A DNA stretch of 64,000 bases from Paenibacillus sp. FSL R7-0273 (GTDB lineage Bacteria; Bacillota; Bacilli; Paenibacillales; Paenibacillaceae), in the NCBI RefSeq assembly GCF_000758625.1, contig NZ_CP009283.1, forward strand, positions 1,623,501 through 1,687,500, in the 5' to 3' direction. The notes under the pieces are model-generated. The model saw only the letters and a program-made list of their open reading frames with translations. It did not search any database and was not told the origin of the DNA. Each line of letters opens with the position of its first letter. Positions within the stretch are counted from its first letter, which is position 1. The position numbers and the translations under genes are program-made. Of this stretch, positions 19,050 through 26,871 are shown in pieces.

Positions 19050-19559
19050 ATGGAAATACCAAACAGTATTTTGATTGCAATTGCAGTTGTTTTATTAACC
19101 ATCATAATAATTTTTACAAAAAGAAAGCCAACACCTATTAATATGAGTCTAAAAGAGTATGGTCAAATAAATTATCCTATTTCTTTTAGGATTGCCACTA
19201 TACATTATTTTATTGCCAGTATTTTTATTATTGCTGGCATCTCCATTTATATTGCGTTCGAAAGTGAAAAAAAATTAATCTTAGCAAGCTATATATTAGT
19301 ATTTATTGGAATTTTGGGTATTGCATATTATGCTTCTGTAAAAGTGATTTTATCAGAAACCACATTATTTTATCGAGACAAACCAGGGAAAACTGTAGAA
19401 ATACAACTAAATGAGATAGATACTATTATTAATTCAAAAAGTGGAATATTGGTAAAGACTAACTCTAAGCAACAGTTGAAAATACCAAATATTTTTAAAA
19501 ATTTCAATATGCTTATACTGATATTGGACAACAGAGGGGTGAATATAACGAATGAATAA
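19050..19559 (+). CDS. Putative membrane immunity protein
   Basis: ATG 19050 is preceded by GAGGGAGGGCCGGGA; the longer frame from 18984 would run through the palindromes and lacks a site. The 169-residue product has one N-terminal membrane segment (LIAIAVVLLTIIIIF), two further ones (ATIHYFIASIFIIAGISIY, LASYILVFIGILGIAYY), and a cytosolic C-terminal domain resembling a PH-like beta fold (VKVILSETTLFYRDKPGKTV). It is AT-rich like the toxin tip and follows it directly, the normal place for the cognate immunity gene. No family is recognised by sequence; immunity is inferred from position. Confidence 0.65.
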   Translation: MEIPNSILIAIAVVLLTIIIIFTKRKPTPINMSLKEYGQINYPISFRIATIHYFIASIFIIAGISIYIAFESEKKLILASYILVFIGILGIAYYASVKVILSETTLFYRDKPGKTVEIQLNEIDTIINSKSGILVKTNSKQQLKIPNIFKNFNMLILILDNRGVNITNE

Positions 19560-19740
19560 TCGAACAAAACGTTGGTTGCATGTATTGTTACTATTGTTGT
19601 TGTTTGTAGCAGGAAACTATGCACTTTATTATGCTTTAAATGATCGAATGTTTTATGATCAATTACTTATTCCTCTGATCTTTTTAGTGATCACAATTAT
19701 AGTAGTTATAAAAAATTTTAAAAAATATAAAAATAATTAA
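19552..19740 (+). CDS. Small two-helix membrane protein, immunity-associated
   Basis: Starts at ATG 19552, overlapping the end of the previous gene by 8 bases, so the two are translationally coupled. The 62 residues contain two membrane helices (LHVLLLLLLFVAGNYALYYA and LLIPLIFLVITIIVVI) and a basic tail (KNFKKYKNN). It probably works with the preceding membrane protein in protection against the RHS tip. Function is inferred from position only. Confidence 0.6.
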   Translation: MNNRTKRWLHVLLLLLLFVAGNYALYYALNDRMFYDQLLIPLIFLVITIIVVIKNFKKYKNN

Positions 19741-19875
19741 ATTATATATTTTTTGAAGATATTGTTTCATCGTATAATTGTGCATTTTAGAGGTTAAGAA
19801 CGTAGTCCCATCAGAACTTGCGCTTAGTGCTTTTTTTATTTTTGAGGATATTTAGAAGGAACTGTACAGAACAAC

Positions 19876-20272
19876 TGACATCATATCGTGTCCACAACCT
19901 CAAAAAAACGAAAACACCGGAGAGAATATGGAGGATATGATCTCCATTGGCACCATAGGGTTGATCAAGGCGATTGAGAGCTACCGCCCTAACAAGGGAA
20001 CGAAGCTTGCCACTTTTGCTGCACGATGTATTGAAAATGAAATCTTGATGCATCTCCGCTCGTTGAAAAAACGCGGAAAGATGTATCTCTCCACGATCCG
20101 ATTGGGACGGACAAAGAGGGGAACGAGATAACGTTGATCGATATCCTCGGCTCGGAGACGGACGCAGCGATAGATTGCCAAAGACCTCGGCATTAGCCGG
20201 AGTTATGTTTTGAGAATTGAAAAAAGGGCGCTGATGAAGCTTTATCATGAGTTTTATAAGGCGAAGCGGTGA
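19876..20272 (+). pseudogene. sigK: Degraded sigK fragment, copy 2
   Basis: Starts with TGACATCATATCGTGTCCAC, the same border as copies 1 and 3. It matches sigK region 2 ([40 protein letters not shown]). A base loss after LRSLKK shifts the frame, and about 100 bases are deleted between the GSETD part and the helix-turn-helix. The end ([17 protein letters not shown]) is intact. Clearly non-functional. Confidence 0.85.
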
Positions 20273-20285
20273 GCGAGGTAATTGC

Positions 20286-20322
20286 CTGTAGGAATGAGAC
20301 ATTAAAGGTCTCATTCCTACAG
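20286..20322 (+). terminator. Terminator after sigK copy 2
   Basis: Perfect 15-base stem CTGTAGGAATGAGAC / GTCTCATTCCTACAG followed by seven T. A decayed version of the same hairpin follows sigK copy 4 (22556-22594). Confidence 0.9.
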
Positions 20323-20445
20323 TTTTTTTGTTTTTTATAATCAATGATTAGATTCTATACACCATGCTTTAAGCTGATATAAATTAAATTATGCTTTGCT
20401 GTGGTATACTCGAACTATAAGCGGAAATGAGGTGTTTCTATATTG

Positions 20446-20622
20446 ATGAATATTACGCAGGACCTTGCCAAGCTGATCAGACTAACAGGCGACCGTGCCA
20501 AATTGGATGCTAAAGCAAATGGAACCTATATAGTATATAAGACAAATGAGGGACAATTTGTTAGAGAATATAGTACGGGGAAGATCGAGAAGATGAATGA
20601 ACAGGATTTCATCCATGAGTAA
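20446..20622 (+). CDS. Small antitoxin of the zeta-type pair
   Basis: A 58-residue charged protein (MNITQDLAKLIRLTGDRAKL at its start; NGTYIVYKTNEG and REYSTGKIE in the middle). It starts at ATG 20446, or the TTG three bases earlier, after GAGGTG. Its stop overlaps the toxin start in ATGAGTAA, so the pair is translationally coupled, antitoxin first. It is shorter than the roughly 90-residue epsilon antitoxins. Antitoxin identity is inferred from position. A decayed copy of this gene lies at 22615-22748. Confidence 0.65.
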   Translation: MNITQDLAKLIRLTGDRAKLDAKANGTYIVYKTNEGQFVREYSTGKIEKMNEQDFIHE

Positions 20623-21220
20623 GACAAAGGCGACTATGTTTGTATTTGCAGGCAATAATGGAAGCGGAAAGAGCACAATCCGCAACTTGATTGTTGACCG
20701 GCTTGGAGTCAGTGTGAATATTGATCCAGATGCGCTAGCCCGCAAGATCAATAATATTGATCCTGAAAAAAGTAAAGTATCTGCTGGAAAAGAAGCTATC
20801 AGAATAGCCAGGGAATGCATCCGTAATAAGTGGGACTTCACCGTGGAAACTACTTTAGCCGGTGGTAACGTTATAAGGCAGATGATAGACGCAAAGGAGC
20901 AAGGCTTTGAAATCATCATGTTCTATGTTGGCCTAGGAGATGTTCGGCTAAATATTGAACGTGTTGCTTTGCGAGTGAAGAATGGTGGTCATCATATTGA
21001 AACCGATGATATTATTAGACGCGATGTAACCAGTATGAATAATCTGTTATCTCACTTAGATCTGATTGATCAATTAATTGTTGTTGATAATAGTAAAGCT
21101 GATGGGGAGTTTGTTCTTGAAACAGATAAAAGCGGGATTAAATATTATATAAATGAATTGCCTGAATGGACACAGGAAATTAATCGGAAACTACAAATTA
21201 AATATAAAACACAAGAGTAA
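20615..21220 (+). CDS. Zeta-toxin family kinase
   Basis: ATG 20615 (Met-Ser-Lys) is preferred over 20597 because it overlaps the antitoxin stop in the usual way and leads straight into the first beta strand. The 201-residue product has a P-loop, [13 protein letters not shown], at about residues 11-21, then [14 protein letters not shown] and [17 protein letters not shown], the Zeta/PezT substrate-site blocks. The lid arginines are in [22 protein letters not shown]. Zeta toxins phosphorylate UDP-N-acetylglucosamine or related nucleotide sugars and block wall synthesis. The smaller size and short partner place it among the compact chromosomal relatives. It lies between two sigK fragments. Confidence 0.85.
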   Translation: MSKTKATMFVFAGNNGSGKSTIRNLIVDRLGVSVNIDPDALARKINNIDPEKSKVSAGKEAIRIARECIRNKWDFTVETTLAGGNVIRQMIDAKEQGFEIIMFYVGLGDVRLNIERVALRVKNGGHHIETDDIIRRDVTSMNNLLSHLDLIDQLIVVDNSKADGEFVLETDKSGIKYYINELPEWTQEINRKLQIKYKTQE

Positions 21221-21261
21221 ACCAATTCGAATCCGAAACGATCGTAATTGGTTTGTTTTTT

Positions 21262-21668
21262 TGACAACGTATCGTGGTCATAACCTCAAAAAATTCGACA
21301 ATACAGGTGAAGACATGGAGGATTTGATCTCCATCGGCACGATCGGGTTGATTAAGGCGATTGAAAGTTACCGCCCTACACGGGCAAAAAGCTCGCAACG
21401 TTCGCAGCCAGATGTATCGAGAATGAGATGGAAGGAAACGAGATCACCCTGATTGATATCCTCGGCTCTGAAACCGACGATGTGATTAAAGAAGTGGAAC
21501 TGAAGATTGAGAAGAGCAAGATCTACCGAAACCTGGATATTCTCGATGAACGCGAAAAGGAAGTAGTGGTGGGACGGTTTGGGTTGGACACTGAGGGGAG
21601 GAACGGACGCAGCGGGAGATTGCGAAGGATCTGGGTATAAGTCGCAGCTACGTGTCGCGGATAGAGAG
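21262..21668 (+). pseudogene. sigK: Degraded sigK fragment, copy 3
   Basis: Begins at TGACAACGTATCGTGG, the same border as copies 1 and 2. Region 2 is followed by a frameshift (YRPT, then another frame) and a deletion that removes the HLRSLKK to DPIGTD part. The stretch [20 protein letters not shown] through [11 protein letters not shown] is kept, then another frameshift and truncation within the helix-turn-helix. Confidence 0.85.
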
Positions 21669-21709
21669 GATGAGAACAACGCTGTGCTGATAAAATAGTG
21701 TTATATAAG

Positions 21710-21736
21710 CAACTTATCTACTGATGAGTTGTTTTT
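21710..21736 (+). terminator. Terminator after sigK copy 3
   Basis: CAACTTATC / GATGAGTTG hairpin with a T run; the flanking bases match the terminator after copy 1 closely. Confidence 0.7.
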
Positions 21737-21864
21737 TGTTTTAGATTTGTTGCGTCTATAGAAACAATATTTGGGGGTAAAGGCTTGCAGGTAAACCAAG
21801 GACAAGGTTTAAGGGGGAAGAAATAAGAGGATAAGCAGATGAAAGTGTACTCATATCTTTAGTG

Positions 21865-22084
21865 TATATCATTTCCAATTCAGAGGGTAATGAACGGTAT
21901 GGATATAATGTAAATGGCAACCCGGCGGTACAACTGTCAGCCTCTTCGAGGCCGTGTACAGACATAATCAAATATGCAATGATGGCGCTAATTAGTTAAA
22001 TTCAATCAAAGATGGTGCAAAGAACGGTAGGTTAGTTAGGCGATGCTGCAGATTTAGCATCAACAGTCGTAGATGTGTATTAAT
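21865..22084 (+). pseudogene. Orphan RHS core end and toxin-tip relic
   Basis: Bases 21867-21970 are a clear copy of the RHS gene around 17930-18035: the frame reads IISNSEGNERYGYNVNGN against IISSSEGNEQYGYDVKGN in the intact gene. Similarity then stops and a short unrelated sequence ends with GDAADLASTVVDVY and a stop at about 22082-22084. This is the pattern of a displaced RHS C-terminal cassette left behind when a new tip replaced an old one. Stops and lost bases make it non-functional. Confidence 0.8.
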
Positions 22085-22101
22085 TAAATTTAGATAGTAA
22101 T

Positions 22102-22133
22102 AGATCCGGATTTCGATAATAGTTCTGGATCTT
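22102..22133 (+). other. Hairpin in the orphan RHS cassette
   Basis: AGATCCGGA pairs with TCTGGATCT (one G-T pair). It follows the toxin-tip relic directly, in the same place as the paired palindromes of the active RHS locus. No T run follows, so terminator function is doubtful. Confidence 0.4.
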
Positions 22134-22163
22134 AATCATATTAAATAAATGAGGTTGATGAAG

Positions 22164-22355
22164 ATGGCTCTATTTTGGTGGATTGCTGCAATTTTATTCT
22201 TAATAATTTCTATAAAAGAGTTAATAAAGCCATCGAAAAAGAATATATATGGAAAAGAATATACCAAAGAAGGCCGCATTTTTGTGCGTTTTTGTAGTAC
22301 TGTAATTATCATTGGGGCATTATTAGCCATTTTTCAATTGATTTTTAAGTGGTAA
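22164..22355 (+). CDS. Orphan small membrane protein, candidate immunity gene
   Basis: ATG 22164 has GAGGTTGATGAAG upstream; earlier in-frame ATGs at 22149 and 22158 are badly spaced. The 63 residues form two membrane helices (WWIAAILFLIISIKELI and VIIIGALLAIFQLIF) joined by a charged loop (KPSKKNIYGKEYTKEG). It directly follows the relic of an RHS toxin tip, so it is most likely the immunity gene of the displaced cassette, kept after the toxin decayed. No sequence family is recognised. Confidence 0.6.
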   Translation: MALFWWIAAILFLIISIKELIKPSKKNIYGKEYTKEGRIFVRFCSTVIIIGALLAIFQLIFKW

Positions 22356-22419
22356 TTGAATATTATAATGGTCCGTTTGCAATAAGCAGATATTATGCGG
22401 ATTTTTCAGTCCAATGCAG

Positions 22420-22544
22420 GCGGCTCAGAAAGGACGCAGCTGGAGATTGCTAAAGATCTCGGCATTAGCCGGGGGTATGAGTCGCGGATAGAAAAAAGGG
22501 CGCTGATGAAGCTTTACAATGAGTTTTATAAGGCTAAGCGGTAG
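22420..22544 (+). pseudogene. sigK: sigK 3' end fragment, copy 4
   Basis: Only the helix-turn-helix end remains: [20 protein letters not shown] and [14 protein letters not shown], closed by TAG. It is the most reduced of the four sigK fragments and is followed by a decayed copy of the terminator behind copy 2. Confidence 0.85.
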
Positions 22545-22555
22545 CTAATAAGTAG

Positions 22556-22594
22556 CCTGTAGGAAAGAGATCTTAAAGGTCTCAGTCTTACAGG
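22556..22594 (+). terminator. Decayed terminator after sigK copy 4
   Basis: CCTGTAGGAAAGAGA and TCTCAGTCTTACAGG are an imperfect inverted repeat, recognisable as a mutated copy of the perfect hairpin at 20286-20322. Confidence 0.6.
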
Positions 22595-22614
22595 TTGTTT
22601 ATCTTAGAAAAACT

Positions 22615-22748
22615 CAAATGGAACATATATAGTATATAAGACAAATGAGGGGCAAACCATTAGAGAATATAGTATGGGTAAGATCGAGATAACAGAAGAA
22701 CTACCCACTGCTTTTCAGCATAATGATGCTGTTGTTATCATTGGATGA
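22615..22748 (+). pseudogene. Relic of the zeta-type antitoxin gene
   Basis: The stretch reads NGTYIVYKTNEGQTIREYSM, nearly identical in DNA to the antitoxin at 20515-20590, but it lacks the start of the gene and continues into a different end (EELPTAFQHNDAVVIIG, stop). No toxin gene follows. It shows that a second toxin-antitoxin unit of this kind once stood after sigK copy 4. Confidence 0.75.
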
Positions 22749-22761
22749 GGTAATTTAGTAA

Positions 22762-23139
22762 CTAGCCAATCCAAACTCCAACTTTATCTAAGTTGTTAAG
22801 TGCTATTTTTATTAGTTCTAAAGCGTTGTTCACTCTAAATTCAATGTAGTCTTTTCTATAATTTGTATGTAGGCTAATATGATCTAAATTATCAAGCAAA
22901 ATGAGAAACTCACGTCTCAGTTTTTCAACATATTCATCGTATACAATAATATCATGTGTTTTTAAAATAGGTATCAACTCACATCCAAGCTCAATAATCA
23001 AATCATTTCCCCAGAGTGTTTTTCTGCACGACTCAACGCCAAATAGATCATTATGAGGCGATGGAACCTGCTTTTCTAAAGCATCTGTGACTATATCTTC
23101 TACATTTTCCTTACCAGTTAAGCTAACCGTTAGAGTCAT
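22762..23139 (-). CDS. Hypothetical protein at the island edge
   Basis: A 125-residue soluble acidic protein. The start at 23139 has a modest AGGGGTC site about 11 bases upstream. The C-terminal half is helical (NALELIKIALNNLDKVGVW). No motif is recognised. Size, charge and AT-rich composition are like those of soluble immunity proteins of polymorphic toxins, and it lies next to displaced RHS material, but it runs in the opposite direction and this role is only a guess. Confidence 0.55.
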   Translation of the reverse strand: MTLTVSLTGKENVEDIVTDALEKQVPSPHNDLFGVESCRKTLWGNDLIIELGCELIPILKTHDIIVYDEYVEKLRREFLILLDNLDHISLHTNYRKDYIEFRVNNALELIKIALNNLDKVGVWIG

Positions 23140-23281
23140 ACGCTTAGACCCCTGTCATTTAATTTTTTCACTTATTCTAAGGGAAAACAAATATGTTGTC
23201 TATTAACAAAATTCTCTTCACAGGTGATTAAAGAATTCGCACATTTATAGTTACTGATTAGCTGCACTATATGTATCGAAA

Positions 23282-23320
23282 AGTATAAAAGGCCATCCTT
23301 TTCGGGATGGCCTTTTATAC
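23282..23320. terminator. Bidirectional terminator
   Basis: A 17-base inverted repeat, AGTATAAAAGGCCATCC / GGATGGCCTTTTATACT, with T runs in both senses. It ends the amidase gene on the minus strand. Confidence 0.9.
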
Positions 23321-23325
23321 TTTTT

Positions 23326-26300
23326 TTACTTCGCAGTCTCCAGCAACCTGGAAACAATCGTAGCAAACTCAGCTCGAGTAATATCTTTTTCAGGCTTAAA
23401 TGTATTGTCTGCGTATCCGGTAATAATCTTATTGGATGCGAGTGCATCGATGGAATCATAGTACCATGCGTTTCTGTTAACATCTGTGAAGGATGCATTT
23501 CCTGTACCGGTTAATTTAAAAGCTCTAGTGATCAGCGCAGCTAATTCACTGCGGCTAATCTTCTGGTCTGGACGGAAGCTTCCATCACTATATCCGTTCA
23601 TCAAGCCTGATCCGGCAGCTGCACCAATATACTTATTCGCCCAATGCGTTGAAGATACATCTGTAAAGTTACTTGCTTGTCCTTCAAGTCCCATGTGAGT
23701 TGTAATTACCTTGATGGCTTCAGCACGGGTCAAACCTGCATTTGGACGGAAGGTACCATCGGCATAACCCGTCAGTAATCCCTTGGCAATAAGTGTGTCA
23801 ATGCCTGCACGTGCCCAGTGATTCAGTGTATCTGCGAAACTAACGACTTCCGGCTGAGGTGCTGGTGTTTCTACAGGCGTTGTTGTTGCTGGAGGAGTAA
23901 CTGTGCCTACTCCAGTACCTGGAGCCGGGTTGGTTGTTCCATTATCTACGCCTGGATCTGGATTAGTAGAGTTTGAAACATATTGAAGTGCCGGAGCAAA
24001 GGTTGTAAGTATTCTGGCTTTACTCTGCTGCTCAAGGGCATAACCCATCCCGAGAATTTCCGCATCATCCCATGCTCTGCCAACAAGCTGCATAGAGATA
24101 GAATATCCGCTGTCATTCGTCCCTACAGGAACTACTACCGTAGGCAATCCAACAGTAGAAGTTAGTACGCCCGTTCCACGGTCAGAGCTTAATTGAGAAG
24201 CCGCTGCGTCATTATTATATACGTCGCTAATAAAGCCTGCGTAAACAACGGCATCAACTTTGTTATCGTCCATCCACTGTCTGATAACTTCCTTATAATC
24301 CGTTCTATACTTGATATAATCTTGAACAGCCTGTTCAGTCATGCGCGTAGGTTGGTTATATCCTCTTTGATTATAGATAAGCACCTTATCTGAAGCCAGT
24401 ACACTTGCTCCATCCATGTAAGGGAAATCTTCATGAAGCTCAATATAGCGTGCCCAGCCTTCAGTAGATCCATTAATGCCAGAAGGACGGCTAGGAGCTG
24501 ATGGTAGTGCTGACATTTCAACCATTGTCGCACCCGCTGCTTGAAGCTCTGAGAACTTATCCATTACGGCTTGTCCGGTATCATCATCGGCAAACGTAGA
24601 TACAAAGGATGCAGGAATGTATCCGATTTTCTTACCTTGCAATGCTTCAGAATCCAAGGCTTCCTTCCAGTCGGCTGGACGTTTATTATCAGCATCGGCA
24701 GTCACTGTAAAGATATCCTTTGGATCTGTACCCGTTGTAGCATTTAAAATCATAGCCAGGTCCGTTACGGTTTTAGCAATAGGACCTGCATAATCCTGTC
24801 CCCAAGTGAGCGGCATTACACCAGTAACACTTGCTATACCGTCTGTACCTCGGAAATTGGTTAAGCTTGCGCCTGTTGATGGGGCGTACAGAGATACCCC
24901 TGTCTGTGATCCCATTGCTGCTGCTGCGAAATCAGCTGCGACAGACACTGCTGATCCTCCACTGGAGCCAAAAGAGGTTTTGGATGGATATAGCGCATTC
25001 CAGGTTTGCATCCAGCCGCTTTCACTAAAGCTTCCGCTATTAGCGAATTCGGAGGTATTTGTCTTACCAATAATTACAGCTCCGGCTTCTCTTAGTTTAG
25101 CAACCTGGAAGGCGTCAGAATCAGGCTGCCAGCCTTCGAGGGCTTTTGTACCGCCTGTAGTCGGCATATCTTTCGTATCATATATATCTTTAATGGCAAT
25201 TGGAATACCTAGCAGATCACCTTTTGCGCCTTGTGCCCGGGCATCGTCAGCAGCTTTTGCCTGGGTTAGCGCAGTTTCAGATACATGCAGGAAGGAATGC
25301 AATCCCATTTGACCTTCATCGTAAGCTGTAATTCTATCTAAATAAGCTTGAGTAATCTGGACAGAAGTCGTTTTACCATTCATCATGTCCTGCTGCATTT
25401 CTGCAATTGATTTATTGGTAACATCATATGGGGATGAAGTTACTAATGCTTTGGCTGCAGGAGCATTTGGAATAACCAGGCTATCTCCAGTATCAAGTCC
25501 CTCTATACCGGATATATCCCAGTTACTGATTGAACGAATTTGTGCGTTGGTTAATCCGGATACATCCAGCTGGCTATTAAGTCCATTCAGCATGGTAACC
25601 AGATTGTTCAGCCCTTCTTCACCGGCTTCTCCAACTTGTACATAATGTACCAGGGATTTCGACTCGCCCGGTCCAATATTTAATGTATTAATGAACCCGT
25701 AGAAATTTGCATCATTTCCAGACTTAGCTAATGGTGTTGTGAATGGATCCTTTTGCTGATTACCCAGACCGGTCAATCCATTATTGAATGGATATGGAGA
25801 TCCAACCGCAATACCAAATGGTTTATTGTTTCTGGCACTGCTGTCTACAACAATCCATGAATCATCTGTAGTTACCTCCAGATCATTTGAGTAGGTTGCC
25901 TTTACTACTGAAGCATTTGCCGCTGTACCATAGCCCAAAGAGCCACCGAAAGATACATCGACCTTTACAACTTCCGTATTAACATTAGTGAAGGTATCAA
26001 AGAATCTCGTTCTATTATTTTTTGTATCGACATACACCGCTCTAGTAACAGTTACATTTCCCAGATTTACAGATTGAGCTGAAGTGAAAGTATTAACGCC
26101 ATCGAATTTCAAGTCAAACCCGCGCATCATTTGACCATTCATCAGTGAAGCTGTAGGAGAGGACACTTTTACAAAAATATTACCGAAGCCCTGTACTTGT
26201 GTAGCTCCAACTGTGCGTAAACTTCCTGTGTCTAAACTGGGAGCAAATACATCGTGAATCTCCCATACGGTGCCACTCTCTGAAGTGACTCTAGTTAAAG

Positions 26301-26466
26301 CATCGGCTGTTTGAAGCGGGATGACTCCGGAAGCAATAACGGATAACGCGATGGAAGTAGCTAGGACTTGCTTTTTACTCCAATTCTTTTTTTCGGGAGA
26401 ATATCCGGATCGGGTAGAATCAAAATGATTGCTTTTAGTTTTACGTAGACGTTTCAACTTACTCAT
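23326..26466 (-). CDS. S-layer-anchored amidase-signature enzyme
   Basis: The start chosen is the ATG at 26466 (MSKLKRLRK), with AAGGAG 9 bases upstream; the longer frame from 26487 would cover that site. The 1046-residue product has a basic N-terminus and a signal segment (VLATSIALSVIASGVIPLQT), then a roughly 260-residue beta-rich region. An amidase-signature domain spans about 345-860. Its Ser-Ser-Lys triad is visible with the canonical spacing: Lys426 (IPIAIKDIYD), Ser501 (FGSSGGSA), Ser525 (GSQTGVSLYAPS). A Pro/Thr linker leads to three SLH repeats (about 885-1046; GYADGTFRPNAGLTRAEA, GYSDGSFRPDQKISRSE, GYADNTFKPEKDITRAE) that bind pyruvylated wall polymer. Amide hydrolysis at the cell surface is likely; the substrate is unknown. 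Confidence 0.9.
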   Translation of the reverse strand: MSKLKRLRKTKSNHFDSTRSGYSPEKKNWSKKQVLATSIALSVIASGVIPLQTADALTRVTSESGTVWEIHDVFAPSLDTGSLRTVGATQVQGFGNIFVKVSSPTASLMNGQMMRGFDLKFDGVNTFTSAQSVNLGNVTVTRAVYVDTKNNRTRFFDTFTNVNTEVVKVDVSFGGSLGYGTAANASVVKATYSNDLEVTTDDSWIVVDSSARNNKPFGIAVGSPYPFNNGLTGLGNQQKDPFTTPLAKSGNDANFYGFINTLNIGPGESKSLVHYVQVGEAGEEGLNNLVTMLNGLNSQLDVSGLTNAQIRSISNWDISGIEGLDTGDSLVIPNAPAAKALVTSSPYDVTNKSIAEMQQDMMNGKTTSVQITQAYLDRITAYDEGQMGLHSFLHVSETALTQAKAADDARAQGAKGDLLGIPIAIKDIYDTKDMPTTGGTKALEGWQPDSDAFQVAKLREAGAVIIGKTNTSEFANSGSFSESGWMQTWNALYPSKTSFGSSGGSAVSVAADFAAAAMGSQTGVSLYAPSTGASLTNFRGTDGIASVTGVMPLTWGQDYAGPIAKTVTDLAMILNATTGTDPKDIFTVTADADNKRPADWKEALDSEALQGKKIGYIPASFVSTFADDDTGQAVMDKFSELQAAGATMVEMSALPSAPSRPSGINGSTEGWARYIELHEDFPYMDGASVLASDKVLIYNQRGYNQPTRMTEQAVQDYIKYRTDYKEVIRQWMDDNKVDAVVYAGFISDVYNNDAAASQLSSDRGTGVLTSTVGLPTVVVPVGTNDSGYSISMQLVGRAWDDAEILGMGYALEQQSKARILTTFAPALQYVSNSTNPDPGVDNGTTNPAPGTGVGTVTPPATTTPVETPAPQPEVVSFADTLNHWARAGIDTLIAKGLLTGYADGTFRPNAGLTRAEAIKVITTHMGLEGQASNFTDVSSTHWANKYIGAAAGSGLMNGYSDGSFRPDQKISRSELAALITRAFKLTGTGNASFTDVNRNAWYYDSIDALASNKIITGYADNTFKPEKDITRAEFATIVSRLLETAK

Positions 26467-26513
26467 TTGGGTAATCTCCTTTTCCATATGTATGTTTTTA
26501 AATTATGTTAGGG

Positions 26514-26542
26514 AATATAACATTGGTAATCTATTAAGTCAA
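26514..26542 (-). promoter_or_regulatory. SigA-type promoter of the S-layer amidase gene
   Basis: On the minus strand TTGACT (26542-26537), a 17-base spacer and TATATT (26519-26514), about 48 bases before the start codon. The remaining bases to 26790 hold no gene; they are AT-rich up to about 26640 and featureless after that. Confidence 0.75.
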
Positions 26543-26790
26543 TTAATATTATAAAAATAATATAATTATAGGCTTTTCATAAAAATAAACTGCTATATTC
26601 AATATAAAATATAAAAAAATGGTAGAATACATGCTGTTAATATTACATATTAAGATACATTCGTGTCAGGAGTGTTGAGGGATAGTACAGTGAGAAAACC
26701 AGCCTATTGCGGCAGTCAGACCGGGAACGACGTCATAGGCTGCAGCTGTGTTATAACTGACGTTCGGTGTTGGTGGGATTTCTGAATACT

Positions 26791-26814
26791 AAAAAGAGCC
26801 CTTTTCAAGGGCTC
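26791..26814 (-). terminator. Terminator of the sigma/anti-sigma operon
   Basis: GAGCCCTT / AAGGGCTC stem followed, in minus-strand sense, by five T. Confidence 0.85.
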
Positions 26815-26871
26815 ACATGAAAAAAATCTGTTTTTAACTTTAATCGGGCTGATAGAACGTTTGCCAGTCTG

